Below are positions 20,104 through 28,171 of a stretch of 43,027 bases of DNA, one piece after another (the first letter of the stretch is position 1; each line of letters starts with the position of its first letter). Source of the DNA: a virus. A program made the translations under genes and the position numbers. Where the stretch lies: the IMG/VR virus record IMGVR_UViG_3300020202_000130, positions 1 through 43,027 of that record; one strand, written 5' to 3'. Under the pieces are notes generated by a model. That model saw only the letters and a program-made list of their open reading frames with translations. It searched no databases and was not told where the DNA came from.

Positions 20104-21394
20104 ACTCATCCCGGTATTTCTCGGGCAGGCGGATGTAAGAGGGGCGTACGGGGGTAGGGGGTCAGGCAAGACCCGCAGCTTTGCGAAGATGGCTGCTGTT
20201 CGGGGTTACATCCACGGACAGGCCGGTGAGTCGGGAATCATCCTCTGCGCTCGCCAGTTCATGAACTCGCTGGACGATAGTTCGCTAGAAGAATGTAAGC
20301 GGGCCATCGAGGAAGAGCCCTTTCTAGCCGAGTATTACGACTGCGGCGAGAAGTACATCAAGAGCCGGGACGGGCGGATAGCGTTTACCTTCGCAGGCCT
20401 GGACAGGAACATCGCCTCGATCAAGTCGAAGGGGCGGATTCTCCTTTGCTGGGTGGATGAGGCAGAGCCAGTTACGGACGATGCTTGGTCAACCCTGATC
20501 CCGACGCTGCGGGAGGAGGGGGAAGGCTGGAACGCAGAGCTATGGGTGACGTGGAACCCGAAGCGCAAGACCGCTGCTGTGGAAAGCCGGTTCAGGAACT
20601 CGAAAGACCCTAGGTTCAAGTTCGTAGAGCTGAACTGGAAGGACAACCCGAAATTCCCCGCGAAGCTAGAGCGGGACCGCCAGCGGGATCTTGCAGAGCG
20701 CCCGGAGCAGTATCCGCACATATGGGATGGGGCGTATGCAACGGTCCTTGCTGGGGCTTACTTTGCTGCTCATCTGCTGCAGGCCAGGACGCAAGGACGT
20801 ATCACCCGGATAGGCGCTGATCCGCTGATGGCTCTAAGGGCCTATGTGGACATCGGCGGGACAGGCGCAAAGGCAGACGCCTTCGCTATGTGGATAGCGC
20901 AGTTTGTCGGTAGAGAAATCCGCGTGCTGAACTACTACGAAGCGCAGGGTCAGCCGTTGTCGGTCCATCTAGCCTGGATGCGGGAGAACGGCTACGGGCC
21001 GGGCAAGGTGCAGATATGGCTTCCCCATGATGGTGAGACCCATGACCGGGTTATTGATGTGTCGTTTGAGTCGGCCTTCAAGTCAGCCGGCTATGCGGTG
21101 ACGGTTGTTCCGAATCAGGGCAAGGGCGCTGCGAAGCAGAGGATCGAGTCCGCACGTAGGCGCTTCCCGATGGTTTGGTTCAACGAGGAAACGACCGAGG
21201 CTGGCAGGGAAGCCTTGGGCTGGTATCACGAAAAGCGGGACGAGCAGCGTGGTGTTGGGCTTGGCCCAGAGCATGACTGGTCTAGCCACGGAGCCGATGC
21301 GTTCGGTCTCATGTGCATTGCGTACCAAGACCCTGCGAGCACGGTTAACCCAGGCTGGAACAAGCCGATCAATTACAAGTTGAAGGTCTATTAA
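20045..21394 (+). CDS. terL: Terminase large subunit
   Basis: The 449-residue DNA-packaging motor has an N-terminal ATPase with Walker A GGRGSGKT at residues 36-43 and Walker B LLCWVDEAE with Asp138/Glu139. The C-terminal RNase-H-like nuclease begins at YVDIGGTGAKADAF and ends with HGADAFGLM. It cuts concatemers and pumps DNA into the head through the portal. Start is uncertain: TTG 20045 and TTG 20072 are both in frame and neither has a clear ribosome-binding site; conservation favours a start a little before LPPKLIPVF. Confidence 0.93.
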   Translation: MNWPRLRHRLDSVQVALPPKLIPVFLGQADVRGAYGGRGSGKTRSFAKMAAVRGYIHGQAGESGIILCARQFMNSLDDSSLEECKRAIEEEPFLAEYYDCGEKYIKSRDGRIAFTFAGLDRNIASIKSKGRILLCWVDEAEPVTDDAWSTLIPTLREEGEGWNAELWVTWNPKRKTAAVESRFRNSKDPRFKFVELNWKDNPKFPAKLERDRQRDLAERPEQYPHIWDGAYATVLAGAYFAAHLLQARTQGRITRIGADPLMALRAYVDIGGTGAKADAFAMWIAQFVGREIRVLNYYEAQGQPLSVHLAWMRENGYGPGKVQIWLPHDGETHDRVIDVSFESAFKSAGYAVTVVPNQGKGAAKQRIESARRRFPMVWFNEETTEAGREALGWYHEKRDEQRGVGLGPEHDWSSHGADAFGLMCIAYQDPASTVNPGWNKPINYKLKVY

Positions 21395-21401
21395 GGACTA
21401 G

Positions 21402-23447
21402 ATGCCCGACACCAAAGCGCTACTTTCCGCGATCAACAAGGCGGAAGCAGCGGCCTATGGCTCAGACAACAACGGCGAGCTTTCCCAAATCCGCGCTCGC
21501 TCAATCGAGGACTACCTTGGCGAGCCATACGGTGATGAAGTCGAAGGTCAAAGTCAGGTTGTTTCACGTGACACATTCGACACCATCGAGAGCATCAAGC
21601 CTTCCCTCGCGCGAATCTTTACCGGGGGTGAGCGGGTCTGCAAGTTCGACCCGATAGGCCCGGAGGATGAGGAGCAGGCGGAACAGGAGTCCGATTACAT
21701 AAACCACGTCATTCAGGAAAAGAATGATTGGTTTCGCATCTTCTACGACTGGAGCGCTGACGCCTTACTGACGAAGAACGCCTACTGCATGGCTTACTTC
21801 GATAAGTCTGTAGAGGTCGAGTCGGAGAAGTATTTCGGGCTGACGGACGACGAGTTCGCCATGCTCATGCAGGACGGGGAACTAGAGATCGTCGGGTACT
21901 CGACCTATCCCGATCCGATGGGGCAGCAGCCTGGGCTTCCCTTCGCTATGGATGCGATGGCGCAGGCCGTTGCGAGCATGCAGGCCCCGATGCTGCACGA
22001 CGTTGAGGTAAAGAGAACCAGGCACAAGGGGCAGGTAAAGCTGTGCGTTCTTCCCCCGGAGCGCTGCAAGGTGGACGAGAACACGCCGAGCTTCAGCGTC
22101 AAGGGCGCGAATTACTTTGAATATTGGGACCACAAGACCCTTTCCGAGATCAAGGAAATGGGGTTGCAGGTTGATGCGGAGGTCTTGAAGGGCGGGGAAG
22201 AGGGCCGGGACACGCCGGAAGATGAGGCCCGCGATAACTTGGGAGAGAGTCGGGATGATGGGGCTTCGGACCAGACTATGGCTCGCCACAAGGTCAGGAT
22301 GGTCTGGATCAGGCACGACTACAACGAGGACGGGATTGCGGAGCTACTGTTCTGCATCGTCGTCGGGAGCCAAGTCCTGCATCAAGAGGAGTGCAACGGC
22401 ATCCCGGTTGCCTCAATCGTTCCTACGCCTTTACCGCACCGTCACATCGGCCTTTCGATCAGGGACGCGGTAACTGATCTGCAGAGGATCAACACGGTCC
22501 TCTGGCGGCAGGCTCTTAACAACATGTACCTCGCCAACAACGGCAGGTACGGCATTTCGGACAAGGTGAACCTTGACGACATGCTTGTAAGCAGGGCTGG
22601 TGGGATTGTTCGGGTTAACGGCGTGCCGAGCCAAGAGATTTTCCCCTTCCAGCATCCGTTTATTGCGAATCATGCGATAACGATGATGGACTATGTGAGC
22701 CAGATGCGGGAGAACCGCACCGGCACGAACAGGTATTTCACTGGGTCCGATCAGAACGCGCTGAACAAGACCGCTTCGGGTATTGCCCAGCTTACGTCCG
22801 CTGCCTCTCAGCGGGTGGAGATGATTGCAAGGGTGATTGCCGAGGGCGTGAAAGAGCTATTCCAGATCGTTCATGAGCTGACGATCAAGCACGCCGACGT
22901 AAGCCGGCAGGAGAAGGTCAGGATTAGGGGCCAGTGGATTCCGATTGATCCCAGCCAGTGGCGCAAGCGCTCGGACCTGAAGATTTCCGTTGGTCTGGGG
23001 ACGGGCAACAAGGAAGTGATGGGCCAGAACCTTGCGAACATCCTCCGTGCCCAGGAAGGGGCGCTGCAGCTTGGGATTGCTGAACCAAAGCACGTCCACT
23101 ACACGCTGACGGAGATGACGAAGAACTACGGCTTCCCGAATCCAGAGGCGTTCTGGAAAGACCCCGGAGATCAGCCGGTGCCGCAGCAGCCTGACCCGAA
23201 GATGGCGGCTGTCCAGCAGAAAGCGGCGGCGGACCAAGCCAAGCTACAAGCGGATATGCAGTTGGAGCAAATGCGCGCCATGCTTGATGAGAGGTTGGAG
23301 ATTGCCCGGCAGGAGCGCGAGCAGGACTTCCAGCGCTGGAAGGCGATGCTGGATGCCCAGACAAAGGCAGTGGTGGCCCAGATTACAGCGGGAGCGCAGT
23401 TGCAGGCTTCGCAGGTTGCGGCGGCTGATGCTGCCAGCCGTGCATGA
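21402..23447 (+). CDS. Portal protein
   Basis: At 681 residues it has the size of P22/SU10-type podovirus portals. Typical blocks are SIEDYLGEPYGDEVEGQSQV, DTIESIKPSLARIF, SADALLTKNAY, and TASGIAQLTSAASQRVEMIA in the wing/crown region. A Gln/Ala-rich coiled coil forms the last 90 residues (barrel). It forms the dodecameric ring through which DNA enters and leaves the head. It follows the terminase by 7 bases and overlaps the next gene as ATGA. Confidence 0.92.
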   Translation: MPDTKALLSAINKAEAAAYGSDNNGELSQIRARSIEDYLGEPYGDEVEGQSQVVSRDTFDTIESIKPSLARIFTGGERVCKFDPIGPEDEEQAEQESDYINHVIQEKNDWFRIFYDWSADALLTKNAYCMAYFDKSVEVESEKYFGLTDDEFAMLMQDGELEIVGYSTYPDPMGQQPGLPFAMDAMAQAVASMQAPMLHDVEVKRTRHKGQVKLCVLPPERCKVDENTPSFSVKGANYFEYWDHKTLSEIKEMGLQVDAEVLKGGEEGRDTPEDEARDNLGESRDDGASDQTMARHKVRMVWIRHDYNEDGIAELLFCIVVGSQVLHQEECNGIPVASIVPTPLPHRHIGLSIRDAVTDLQRINTVLWRQALNNMYLANNGRYGISDKVNLDDMLVSRAGGIVRVNGVPSQEIFPFQHPFIANHAITMMDYVSQMRENRTGTNRYFTGSDQNALNKTASGIAQLTSAASQRVEMIARVIAEGVKELFQIVHELTIKHADVSRQEKVRIRGQWIPIDPSQWRKRSDLKISVGLGTGNKEVMGQNLANILRAQEGALQLGIAEPKHVHYTLTEMTKNYGFPNPEAFWKDPGDQPVPQQPDPKMAAVQQKAAADQAKLQADMQLEQMRAMLDERLEIARQEREQDFQRWKAMLDAQTKAVVAQITAGAQLQASQVAAADAASRA

Positions 23448-23749
23448 CGAACGACGAACAGACGCTACGGAAGGCGCTAGACCAAGCCGCTAAGGCTAGG
23501 ACGGTCCTAGATTCTGAGCCCTTCCAGAACGCCTACAACGCTGTAGGAGCGGCGATTGTGGAGGCGTGGCAGAACTCCCCGGTGAGGGACCGGGACGGCG
23601 CACACGAACTCAGGCTTCTTTGGAAGCTCCATTGCGACTACATGGGGCATCTGAGGAAGGCGATAGACGACGGCAAGTTTGCAGCCGAGCAACTGAAACA
23701 GGACAAGACCATCGGCCAGCGTATCGCTGACCGGCTGAGAGTCATCTAG
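23444..23749 (+). CDS. Hypothetical protein between portal and scaffold (101 aa)
   Basis: A fully helical soluble protein (MTNDEQTLRKALDQAAKART..., WKLHCDYMGHLRKAIDDG). Small helical proteins in this slot are common in related podoviruses and may assist assembly, but no activity is known. Confidence 0.7.
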   Translation: MTNDEQTLRKALDQAAKARTVLDSEPFQNAYNAVGAAIVEAWQNSPVRDRDGAHELRLLWKLHCDYMGHLRKAIDDGKFAAEQLKQDKTIGQRIADRLRVI

Positions 23750-23835
23750 TTTTTCAACGCCTCATGTCGTGAGACAGCGGGCACCCGGCCTAGTCGGAGA
23801 TATATCCGGCGGGCCGGTCCTTCTAGGAGAAGTGC

Positions 23836-24780
23836 ATGTCTGAAGTCACCGAGCAACCCGCGCAAGCGGATTCGGAAACCTCGATTGATGCGAAGCTGGA
23901 CCGCTTCTTTCCGAGTGAAGAGCCGCAAGAAGAAACCCAGCAGACTGCCGAGACCCCGGCAGCGGAGCAACCTGCGGAGGAACCTGTCGAGGCTCCAGCA
24001 GATTCCGAAGAAGAAATCGAATGGGAAGGGCTGAAGCTCAAGCTGCCGAAAGAGGCGGCGACGAAGTGGAAGTCCACCGCCGAGGGTTACAAAGACTATA
24101 CGCGCAAGACCCAAGAGGTCGCGGATGCGCGCCGTATGGTCGAGCTGCAACAGCAGCAGCGGCAAATCGAAGTGGCTTTCCAGCAAGCAGCCTCTCAGGA
24201 TCTCTCCGAAAAGGCTGAACTGGAAGCGGCGCTCAAGCAGTACAAGAACGTGCAGTGGCAGACGCTCGACTTTGAAACCACCATGCGCACCAAGCTTGCC
24301 GAGGGCGAGCTTAAGGAGCGTTTGGCCGAAGTAACGAAACGTCTTGACGGTAAGCAGAAGGAATTCGAGCAACACGTCAACGGCGTTCGTAATCAGCTCG
24401 CTCGGCAGGCATTCGATGCTCTGACCCGGCAAGTCCCCAAGTGGTCGAAGGAGACCCATGAGGGGGTGCTGAACTACGGGAAGTCGGTTGGTCTGTCGGA
24501 TCACGAAGTCGGGCAACTCTCGCTCGATCCTCGTCTTGTCTCTGCGTTCTACAAGGCCCAGCAATGGGACCAACTGCAAGCCGCAAAACCACTCGCCGCA
24601 AAACGCGCAGCGGGTGTCCCGCCTGTCGTCAAGCCGGGAGCTACCAAGCCGGTAGCTTCTGCGCAGGCGCAATACGCGGACACGGTTAAACAACTCCATC
24701 AGGCCAAAGACCCGGAGCGGAAGAAAGCCCTCCTCGATAAGTCTCTGGATCTGAAACTCGACAGGATGTTCAAGCGATAA
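23836..24780 (+). CDS. Scaffolding protein
   Basis: The 314-residue protein has an acidic disordered N-terminus (EQPAEEPVEAPADSEEEIE) and a long Gln-rich coiled coil. Its basic C-terminal helix (LDKSLDLKLDRMFKR) resembles the coat-binding end of P22-type scaffolds. It lies directly before the major capsid gene. AGGAG precedes the ATG, and the 87-base gap upstream contains a GC-rich inverted repeat (CCGGCC...GGCCGG) that may structure the leader. Confidence 0.85.
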   Translation: MSEVTEQPAQADSETSIDAKLDRFFPSEEPQEETQQTAETPAAEQPAEEPVEAPADSEEEIEWEGLKLKLPKEAATKWKSTAEGYKDYTRKTQEVADARRMVELQQQQRQIEVAFQQAASQDLSEKAELEAALKQYKNVQWQTLDFETTMRTKLAEGELKERLAEVTKRLDGKQKEFEQHVNGVRNQLARQAFDALTRQVPKWSKETHEGVLNYGKSVGLSDHEVGQLSLDPRLVSAFYKAQQWDQLQAAKPLAAKRAAGVPPVVKPGATKPVASAQAQYADTVKQLHQAKDPERKKALLDKSLDLKLDRMFKR

Positions 24781-25770
24781 ATGGCTCAACTTACTGGCAC
24801 TACCGATTCCTACCGCGTAGGCTCGGGCGGCGGCAACCGCGAAGACCTTGAGGACGTGATCTGGGAACTGGAACCCCTGGACACGTACTGCCTTACGAAC
24901 TTCGAGCGCGTCAAGGCCGAAGCGACCTTCCACGAATGGGAGACCGACACGCTCGTCGGTGTCACCGCCAACCGGCAACTGGAAGGCGACGACGCGACGA
25001 TGGTGACGGTTGCCTCTCCCGCTCGGGTTGGCAACTATTGCCAGATCAGCCGCAAGACGTTCCTCATCTCGGGCACTCAGGAAGTGGTGTCCAAGGCTGG
25101 CCGCAAGTCGGAGATCAAGCGGCAGCTCAAAAAGCAGATGAAGGAGCTGAAGAACGACATGGAATACGCCCTGGTGCGTAACCAGGCGTCCTCGGCTGGT
25201 GGTTCGGCGACTGCCCGTTCCTCGGGCGGCATCGAGTCGTGGATTCCCTCGACCGACAACTCCGGTAACGGAGTGAAGGCGACGACCACGGCCTCGGGCT
25301 CCACCGCTGCGTTTGCGAACAACGTGGTTTCCTCGCCGACCGATGGTTCGACCACTGGCGCGTTCAACGAGACGCAGTTCCTTGCGGCTCTGCAACTCGC
25401 GTGGGAGGACGGCGGCAACGCGACGGCAATCCTGATGAACGCGGGGAACAAGCGTACTGCGTCCTCGTTCGCTGGGGTTGCGGATCAGACCCACAACGTG
25501 ACTGGCAAGACGAAGCCTGTCATCGCCGGCTCGGTGGATGTGTACGTGTCGGAGTTCGGCACGCACAACTTCATCCTCCACCGCCATGTGCGCGGTGCAA
25601 CGGTGCTGTGCCTCGACCCGAATTACTGGGCTGTCGGCATGCTCCGCTCGCCGTTCATGGAAGAACTGGCGAAGACCGGCGACGGCGAGAAGCGTCAGCT
25701 CATCGCTGAGTACACGCTTATCAGCCGTAACCACAACGCCTCTGCAAAAGTGGCGAACTGCGTCGGCTAA
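24781..25770 (+). CDS. Major capsid protein, SU10/DUF5309-like
   Basis: The 329-residue product matches the SU10-type branch of the HK97 fold. Recognisable blocks are REDLEDVIWELEPLDTYCL, VKAEATFHEWETDTL, NYCQISRKTFLISGTQEVV, KELKNDMEYALVRN, and the C-terminal LRSPFMEELAKTGDGEKRQL region. It is the building block of the icosahedral head. Start codon follows directly on the scaffold stop. A terminator-like hairpin after the gene may set expression of downstream genes below that of the capsid. Confidence 0.93.
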   Translation: MAQLTGTTDSYRVGSGGGNREDLEDVIWELEPLDTYCLTNFERVKAEATFHEWETDTLVGVTANRQLEGDDATMVTVASPARVGNYCQISRKTFLISGTQEVVSKAGRKSEIKRQLKKQMKELKNDMEYALVRNQASSAGGSATARSSGGIESWIPSTDNSGNGVKATTTASGSTAAFANNVVSSPTDGSTTGAFNETQFLAALQLAWEDGGNATAILMNAGNKRTASSFAGVADQTHNVTGKTKPVIAGSVDVYVSEFGTHNFILHRHVRGATVLCLDPNYWAVGMLRSPFMEELAKTGDGEKRQLIAEYTLISRNHNASAKVANCVG

Positions 25771-25783
25771 ACAACGCCGGCTT

Positions 25784-25813
25784 AAGGGGCGGGTCTTCGG
25801 GCTCGCCCCTTTT
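25784..25813 (+). terminator. Hairpin terminator after capsid gene
   Basis: AAGGGGCG pairs with CGCCCCTT, enclosing GGTCTTCGGGCT, followed by TTTTC. The stem is strong but the T tract is short, so partial termination is likely, as often seen after major capsid genes. Confidence 0.7.
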
Positions 25814-25827
25814 CACCTAGGGACGCT

Positions 25828-26229
25828 ATGAGCCATATCAGGTGGACGGAATATGACCCTTATTCTGGGGTTACAGAGATCAACAACGCCTACGACGACG
25901 ATGATCTCGTTCACGTCACCTACCAGCAGGACGTAGAGCCGCTTCTGGCCCTTACGGCGGAAACGAGAAACACGCGGTCAGCAGACGACCCTAAGAAGGG
26001 TCTTAGGAAGTATTGCTCCATTCCGGTAACGGTCCAACACGAACTGCTCAAAAAAGGGATCAACGTATACAACCCGGATCACATGCCCGCAGTGCTGCGG
26101 GAGATCAACGAGAACTATCCGCGACTCAAGTACACGGAAAAGACACACGCGCTTGGGTCAAGAAGGGCATCGAGTACGCAGAAGCAGGAGACCTCGACCG
26201 AGCCTGGGCCTATTGTGATCGTGCCCTAA
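25828..26229 (+). CDS. Conserved capsid-adjacent protein with aberrant C-terminus
   Basis: The first 109 residues form a conserved podovirus protein (VTYQQDVEPLLALTAETRN, KKGLRKYCSIPVTVQHELLK, VLREINENYPRLKYTEKTH) found after the capsid gene. Relatives I know end around this KTH. Here the frame reads on for about 24 low-complexity residues (ALGSRRASSTQKQ...). At this point the TPR protein continues in the -1 frame. The original stop was therefore probably lost when the next gene was joined on. Function in the virion is unknown. Confidence 0.75.
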   Translation: MSHIRWTEYDPYSGVTEINNAYDDDDLVHVTYQQDVEPLLALTAETRNTRSADDPKKGLRKYCSIPVTVQHELLKKGINVYNPDHMPAVLREINENYPRLKYTEKTHALGSRRASSTQKQETSTEPGPIVIVP

Positions 26230-27536
26230 AGGCAGACCCAGACGATCTGGGGGCGCTGATCTGCGCTACCAAGATCAATTACAAGGCGTGGCGGTTGACG
26301 ACCGCGTATCAGTTTGCAAGGCGAGCGGCTGGAATAGGAAGCAAGAACTCCTACTGCTGGGGGAACTTGGCGAACATCGAGCATGAGCTTTACAGGTTCG
26401 ATCAGGCCGAGTTCTGCATAGAGCATGGGTTGAGGGTAGCGAATAGCCGCAGGGAGTATGCGTTTCTCAGGAAGATCCAGGCTGCGCTATTCGTGCAGAT
26501 GGGCGATTGGGAGCGGGCTGTAATAGCCGGAAGAATTGCCTGCGCTCTGAACGACGACGCCAAGAACCGGGCGAATCTCGGAATGGCGTTGCTGGGGGTT
26601 GGGAAGTGGTCCGAGGCGTGGCCGCTGTATGTGGAGATTTCCGGTCGGGATCAGTCCAGCCGGCGGATGCAGTATGTAGACGAGCCTGCTTGGGATGGGG
26701 CCAAGGGCAAGAGCATTGTGGTCTACGACGTGCAGGGCATTGGAGATGCGATCTCCTTTGCGTCGATAGTCCCCGACGTGCTTAAGGACTGCAAGGTTGT
26801 GATGGATGTAAGGCCACAGCTCGCGGGGCTGTTCAAAAGGTCATTCCCAGATGCGGAGGTTTACGGCTCCTTCAGCGGGATAGGGAGTGGGCTTGAGGCT
26901 GGGATAGGCGAGGATTGGCGCTCGCGGCACAAGATCGAAGCGTCGATAGGGCTGGATGGCCTTGCGAGGTTCTACAGGCCGAATCCCGAGTCCTGCCCTG
27001 GCACGCCTTACCTGAAGGCTGATCCGGTAAAGGCCGCGAAGTGGAAGCGGAAGTTCAGCAGGGAGAAAAAGCCGGTTATCGGGATCGCGTGGTCTGGCGG
27101 GATGGAGCACACGCATGCAAAGCATCGGGTTTGGAAGTTGAGCGAGCTTCTGCCGATCTTCAAGGCTGTTGATGCTATCTGGGTGAGCCTCCAGTACAAG
27201 GACGCTGAAGCGGAAATAGCGGAGTTCCGCATGCAGCATCCTGAGATTGATCTGCGGCAGTACAAGAAGGCGACCATCACGAAGGACTATGACGATACAG
27301 CTTCGTTGGTGGAGGCGCTTGATCTGGTGGTTGCCATGCAAACCGCTGTCATCCATTTAGCCGGCGCGCTGGGGAAAGAATGCTGGTGCTTCGTGAACAA
27401 GCATAGCCAATGGCGCTATGGACCGAATACGCAAAATACGCTTCCCTGGTACTCCAGCGTGAGGCTGTTCAGGAACATTGACGGCTGGCCGATTGAGCAA
27501 GCCGCAAACGAACTCAAGGAGCGGTTTAGCGCTTAA
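26013..27536 (+). CDS. TPR plus GT9-like glycosyltransferase, no own start
   Basis: Real protein sequence begins near 26145 (AWVKKGIEYAEAGDLDRAWA) and continues for about 460 residues. Tetratricopeptide-like helices cover roughly the first 170. A GT-B/GT9-like domain follows, with YDVQGIGDAISFASIVPDVL, KPVIGIAWSGGMEHTHAKHR and LVVAMQTAVIHLAGALGKEC. The frame opens only at a TTG (26013) inside the preceding gene and has no ATG or GTG before the TPR region. Expression may depend on -1 slippage at GGAAAAG (26137-26143), giving a fusion. Expected to transfer a sugar; target unknown. Confidence 0.75.
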   Translation: MLHSGNGPTRTAQKRDQRIQPGSHARSAAGDQRELSATQVHGKDTRAWVKKGIEYAEAGDLDRAWAYCDRALKADPDDLGALICATKINYKAWRLTTAYQFARRAAGIGSKNSYCWGNLANIEHELYRFDQAEFCIEHGLRVANSRREYAFLRKIQAALFVQMGDWERAVIAGRIACALNDDAKNRANLGMALLGVGKWSEAWPLYVEISGRDQSSRRMQYVDEPAWDGAKGKSIVVYDVQGIGDAISFASIVPDVLKDCKVVMDVRPQLAGLFKRSFPDAEVYGSFSGIGSGLEAGIGEDWRSRHKIEASIGLDGLARFYRPNPESCPGTPYLKADPVKAAKWKRKFSREKKPVIGIAWSGGMEHTHAKHRVWKLSELLPIFKAVDAIWVSLQYKDAEAEIAEFRMQHPEIDLRQYKKATITKDYDDTASLVEALDLVVAMQTAVIHLAGALGKECWCFVNKHSQWRYGPNTQNTLPWYSSVRLFRNIDGWPIEQAANELKERFSA

Positions 27537-28171
27537 TGGCGATCTCTACGTGGTCCGAGCTTAAGACCGCTGCGGCCTCATGGCTTCACCGGGACGGACT
27601 CTCAAGCCGAATCGAGGAGTTCATTTCACTGGCAGAGGCCCGCATCCACTACGGCAGCAAAGACCCCATGTTCCCCTCGGAGCCTCTGAGGGTAAGGGCG
27701 ATGCAGCAGCGTGATACAGGGGCGGTCTCTAGCGGCTCGATCACTATTCCCACCGGGTATCTGGAAACGATCCGCTTGACGATCACGGTAGGCGGAAAGA
27801 ACAAGACGTTGACTTACCAGCCTGCCGCTGAAAACGCGGCGTGGGAGTCTGAGACAAGCGAAGCCTCGTTCTTTACGGTCCTGAACGGGGCAATCAAGAT
27901 CGGCGGCTCGAACGGTGGATCTGGATACGTTCACGACTACTACAAGGCGATGGACGCTTTGTCGGTGAGCAACGCGACGAACTGGCTTATCACCAACGCT
28001 CCGAATGCGTACCTCTACGGGACGCTGATCGAAGCAATGCCCTTCATCGGGAAGGATGAAAGGCTGAATACGTGGTATCGGCTGTTTGCTGCTGCGATCA
28101 ACGGACTTAACTCGCAGGACAAGCGAGATTCCTATGCGCGTGGTGCTCTACAGGTGCGCGTAGCGTCGTAA
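27536..28171 (+). CDS. Head-tail adaptor, P22 gp4-like
   Basis: The 211-residue product starts MAISTWSELKTAAASWLHRD in a TAATG overlap. It has ISLAEARIHYG, SGSITIPTGYLETIRLTI and LYGTLIEAMPFIGKDERL, the helical-beta-helical plan of podovirus adaptors that bind under the portal ring (P22 gp4 type). It overlaps the next gene at one base. Confidence 0.8.
   Translation: MAISTWSELKTAAASWLHRDGLSSRIEEFISLAEARIHYGSKDPMFPSEPLRVRAMQQRDTGAVSSGSITIPTGYLETIRLTITVGGKNKTLTYQPAAENAAWESETSEASFFTVLNGAIKIGGSNGGSGYVHDYYKAMDALSVSNATNWLITNAPNAYLYGTLIEAMPFIGKDERLNTWYRLFAAAINGLNSQDKRDSYARGALQVRVAS

Noticed and set aside
23746-25734. 662-codon leftward frame opposite scaffold and capsid
   Set aside because: It mirrors codon structure of the capsid and scaffold genes, is rich in Leu/Arg, and has no start signal; a shadow frame.
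26013-27536. Tail-assembly-chaperone-type programmed frameshift
   Set aside because: That system belongs to long-tailed phages between tail tube and tape-measure genes. This phage is short-tailed and the frames here encode an unrelated glycosyltransferase, so only a generic slip is considered.
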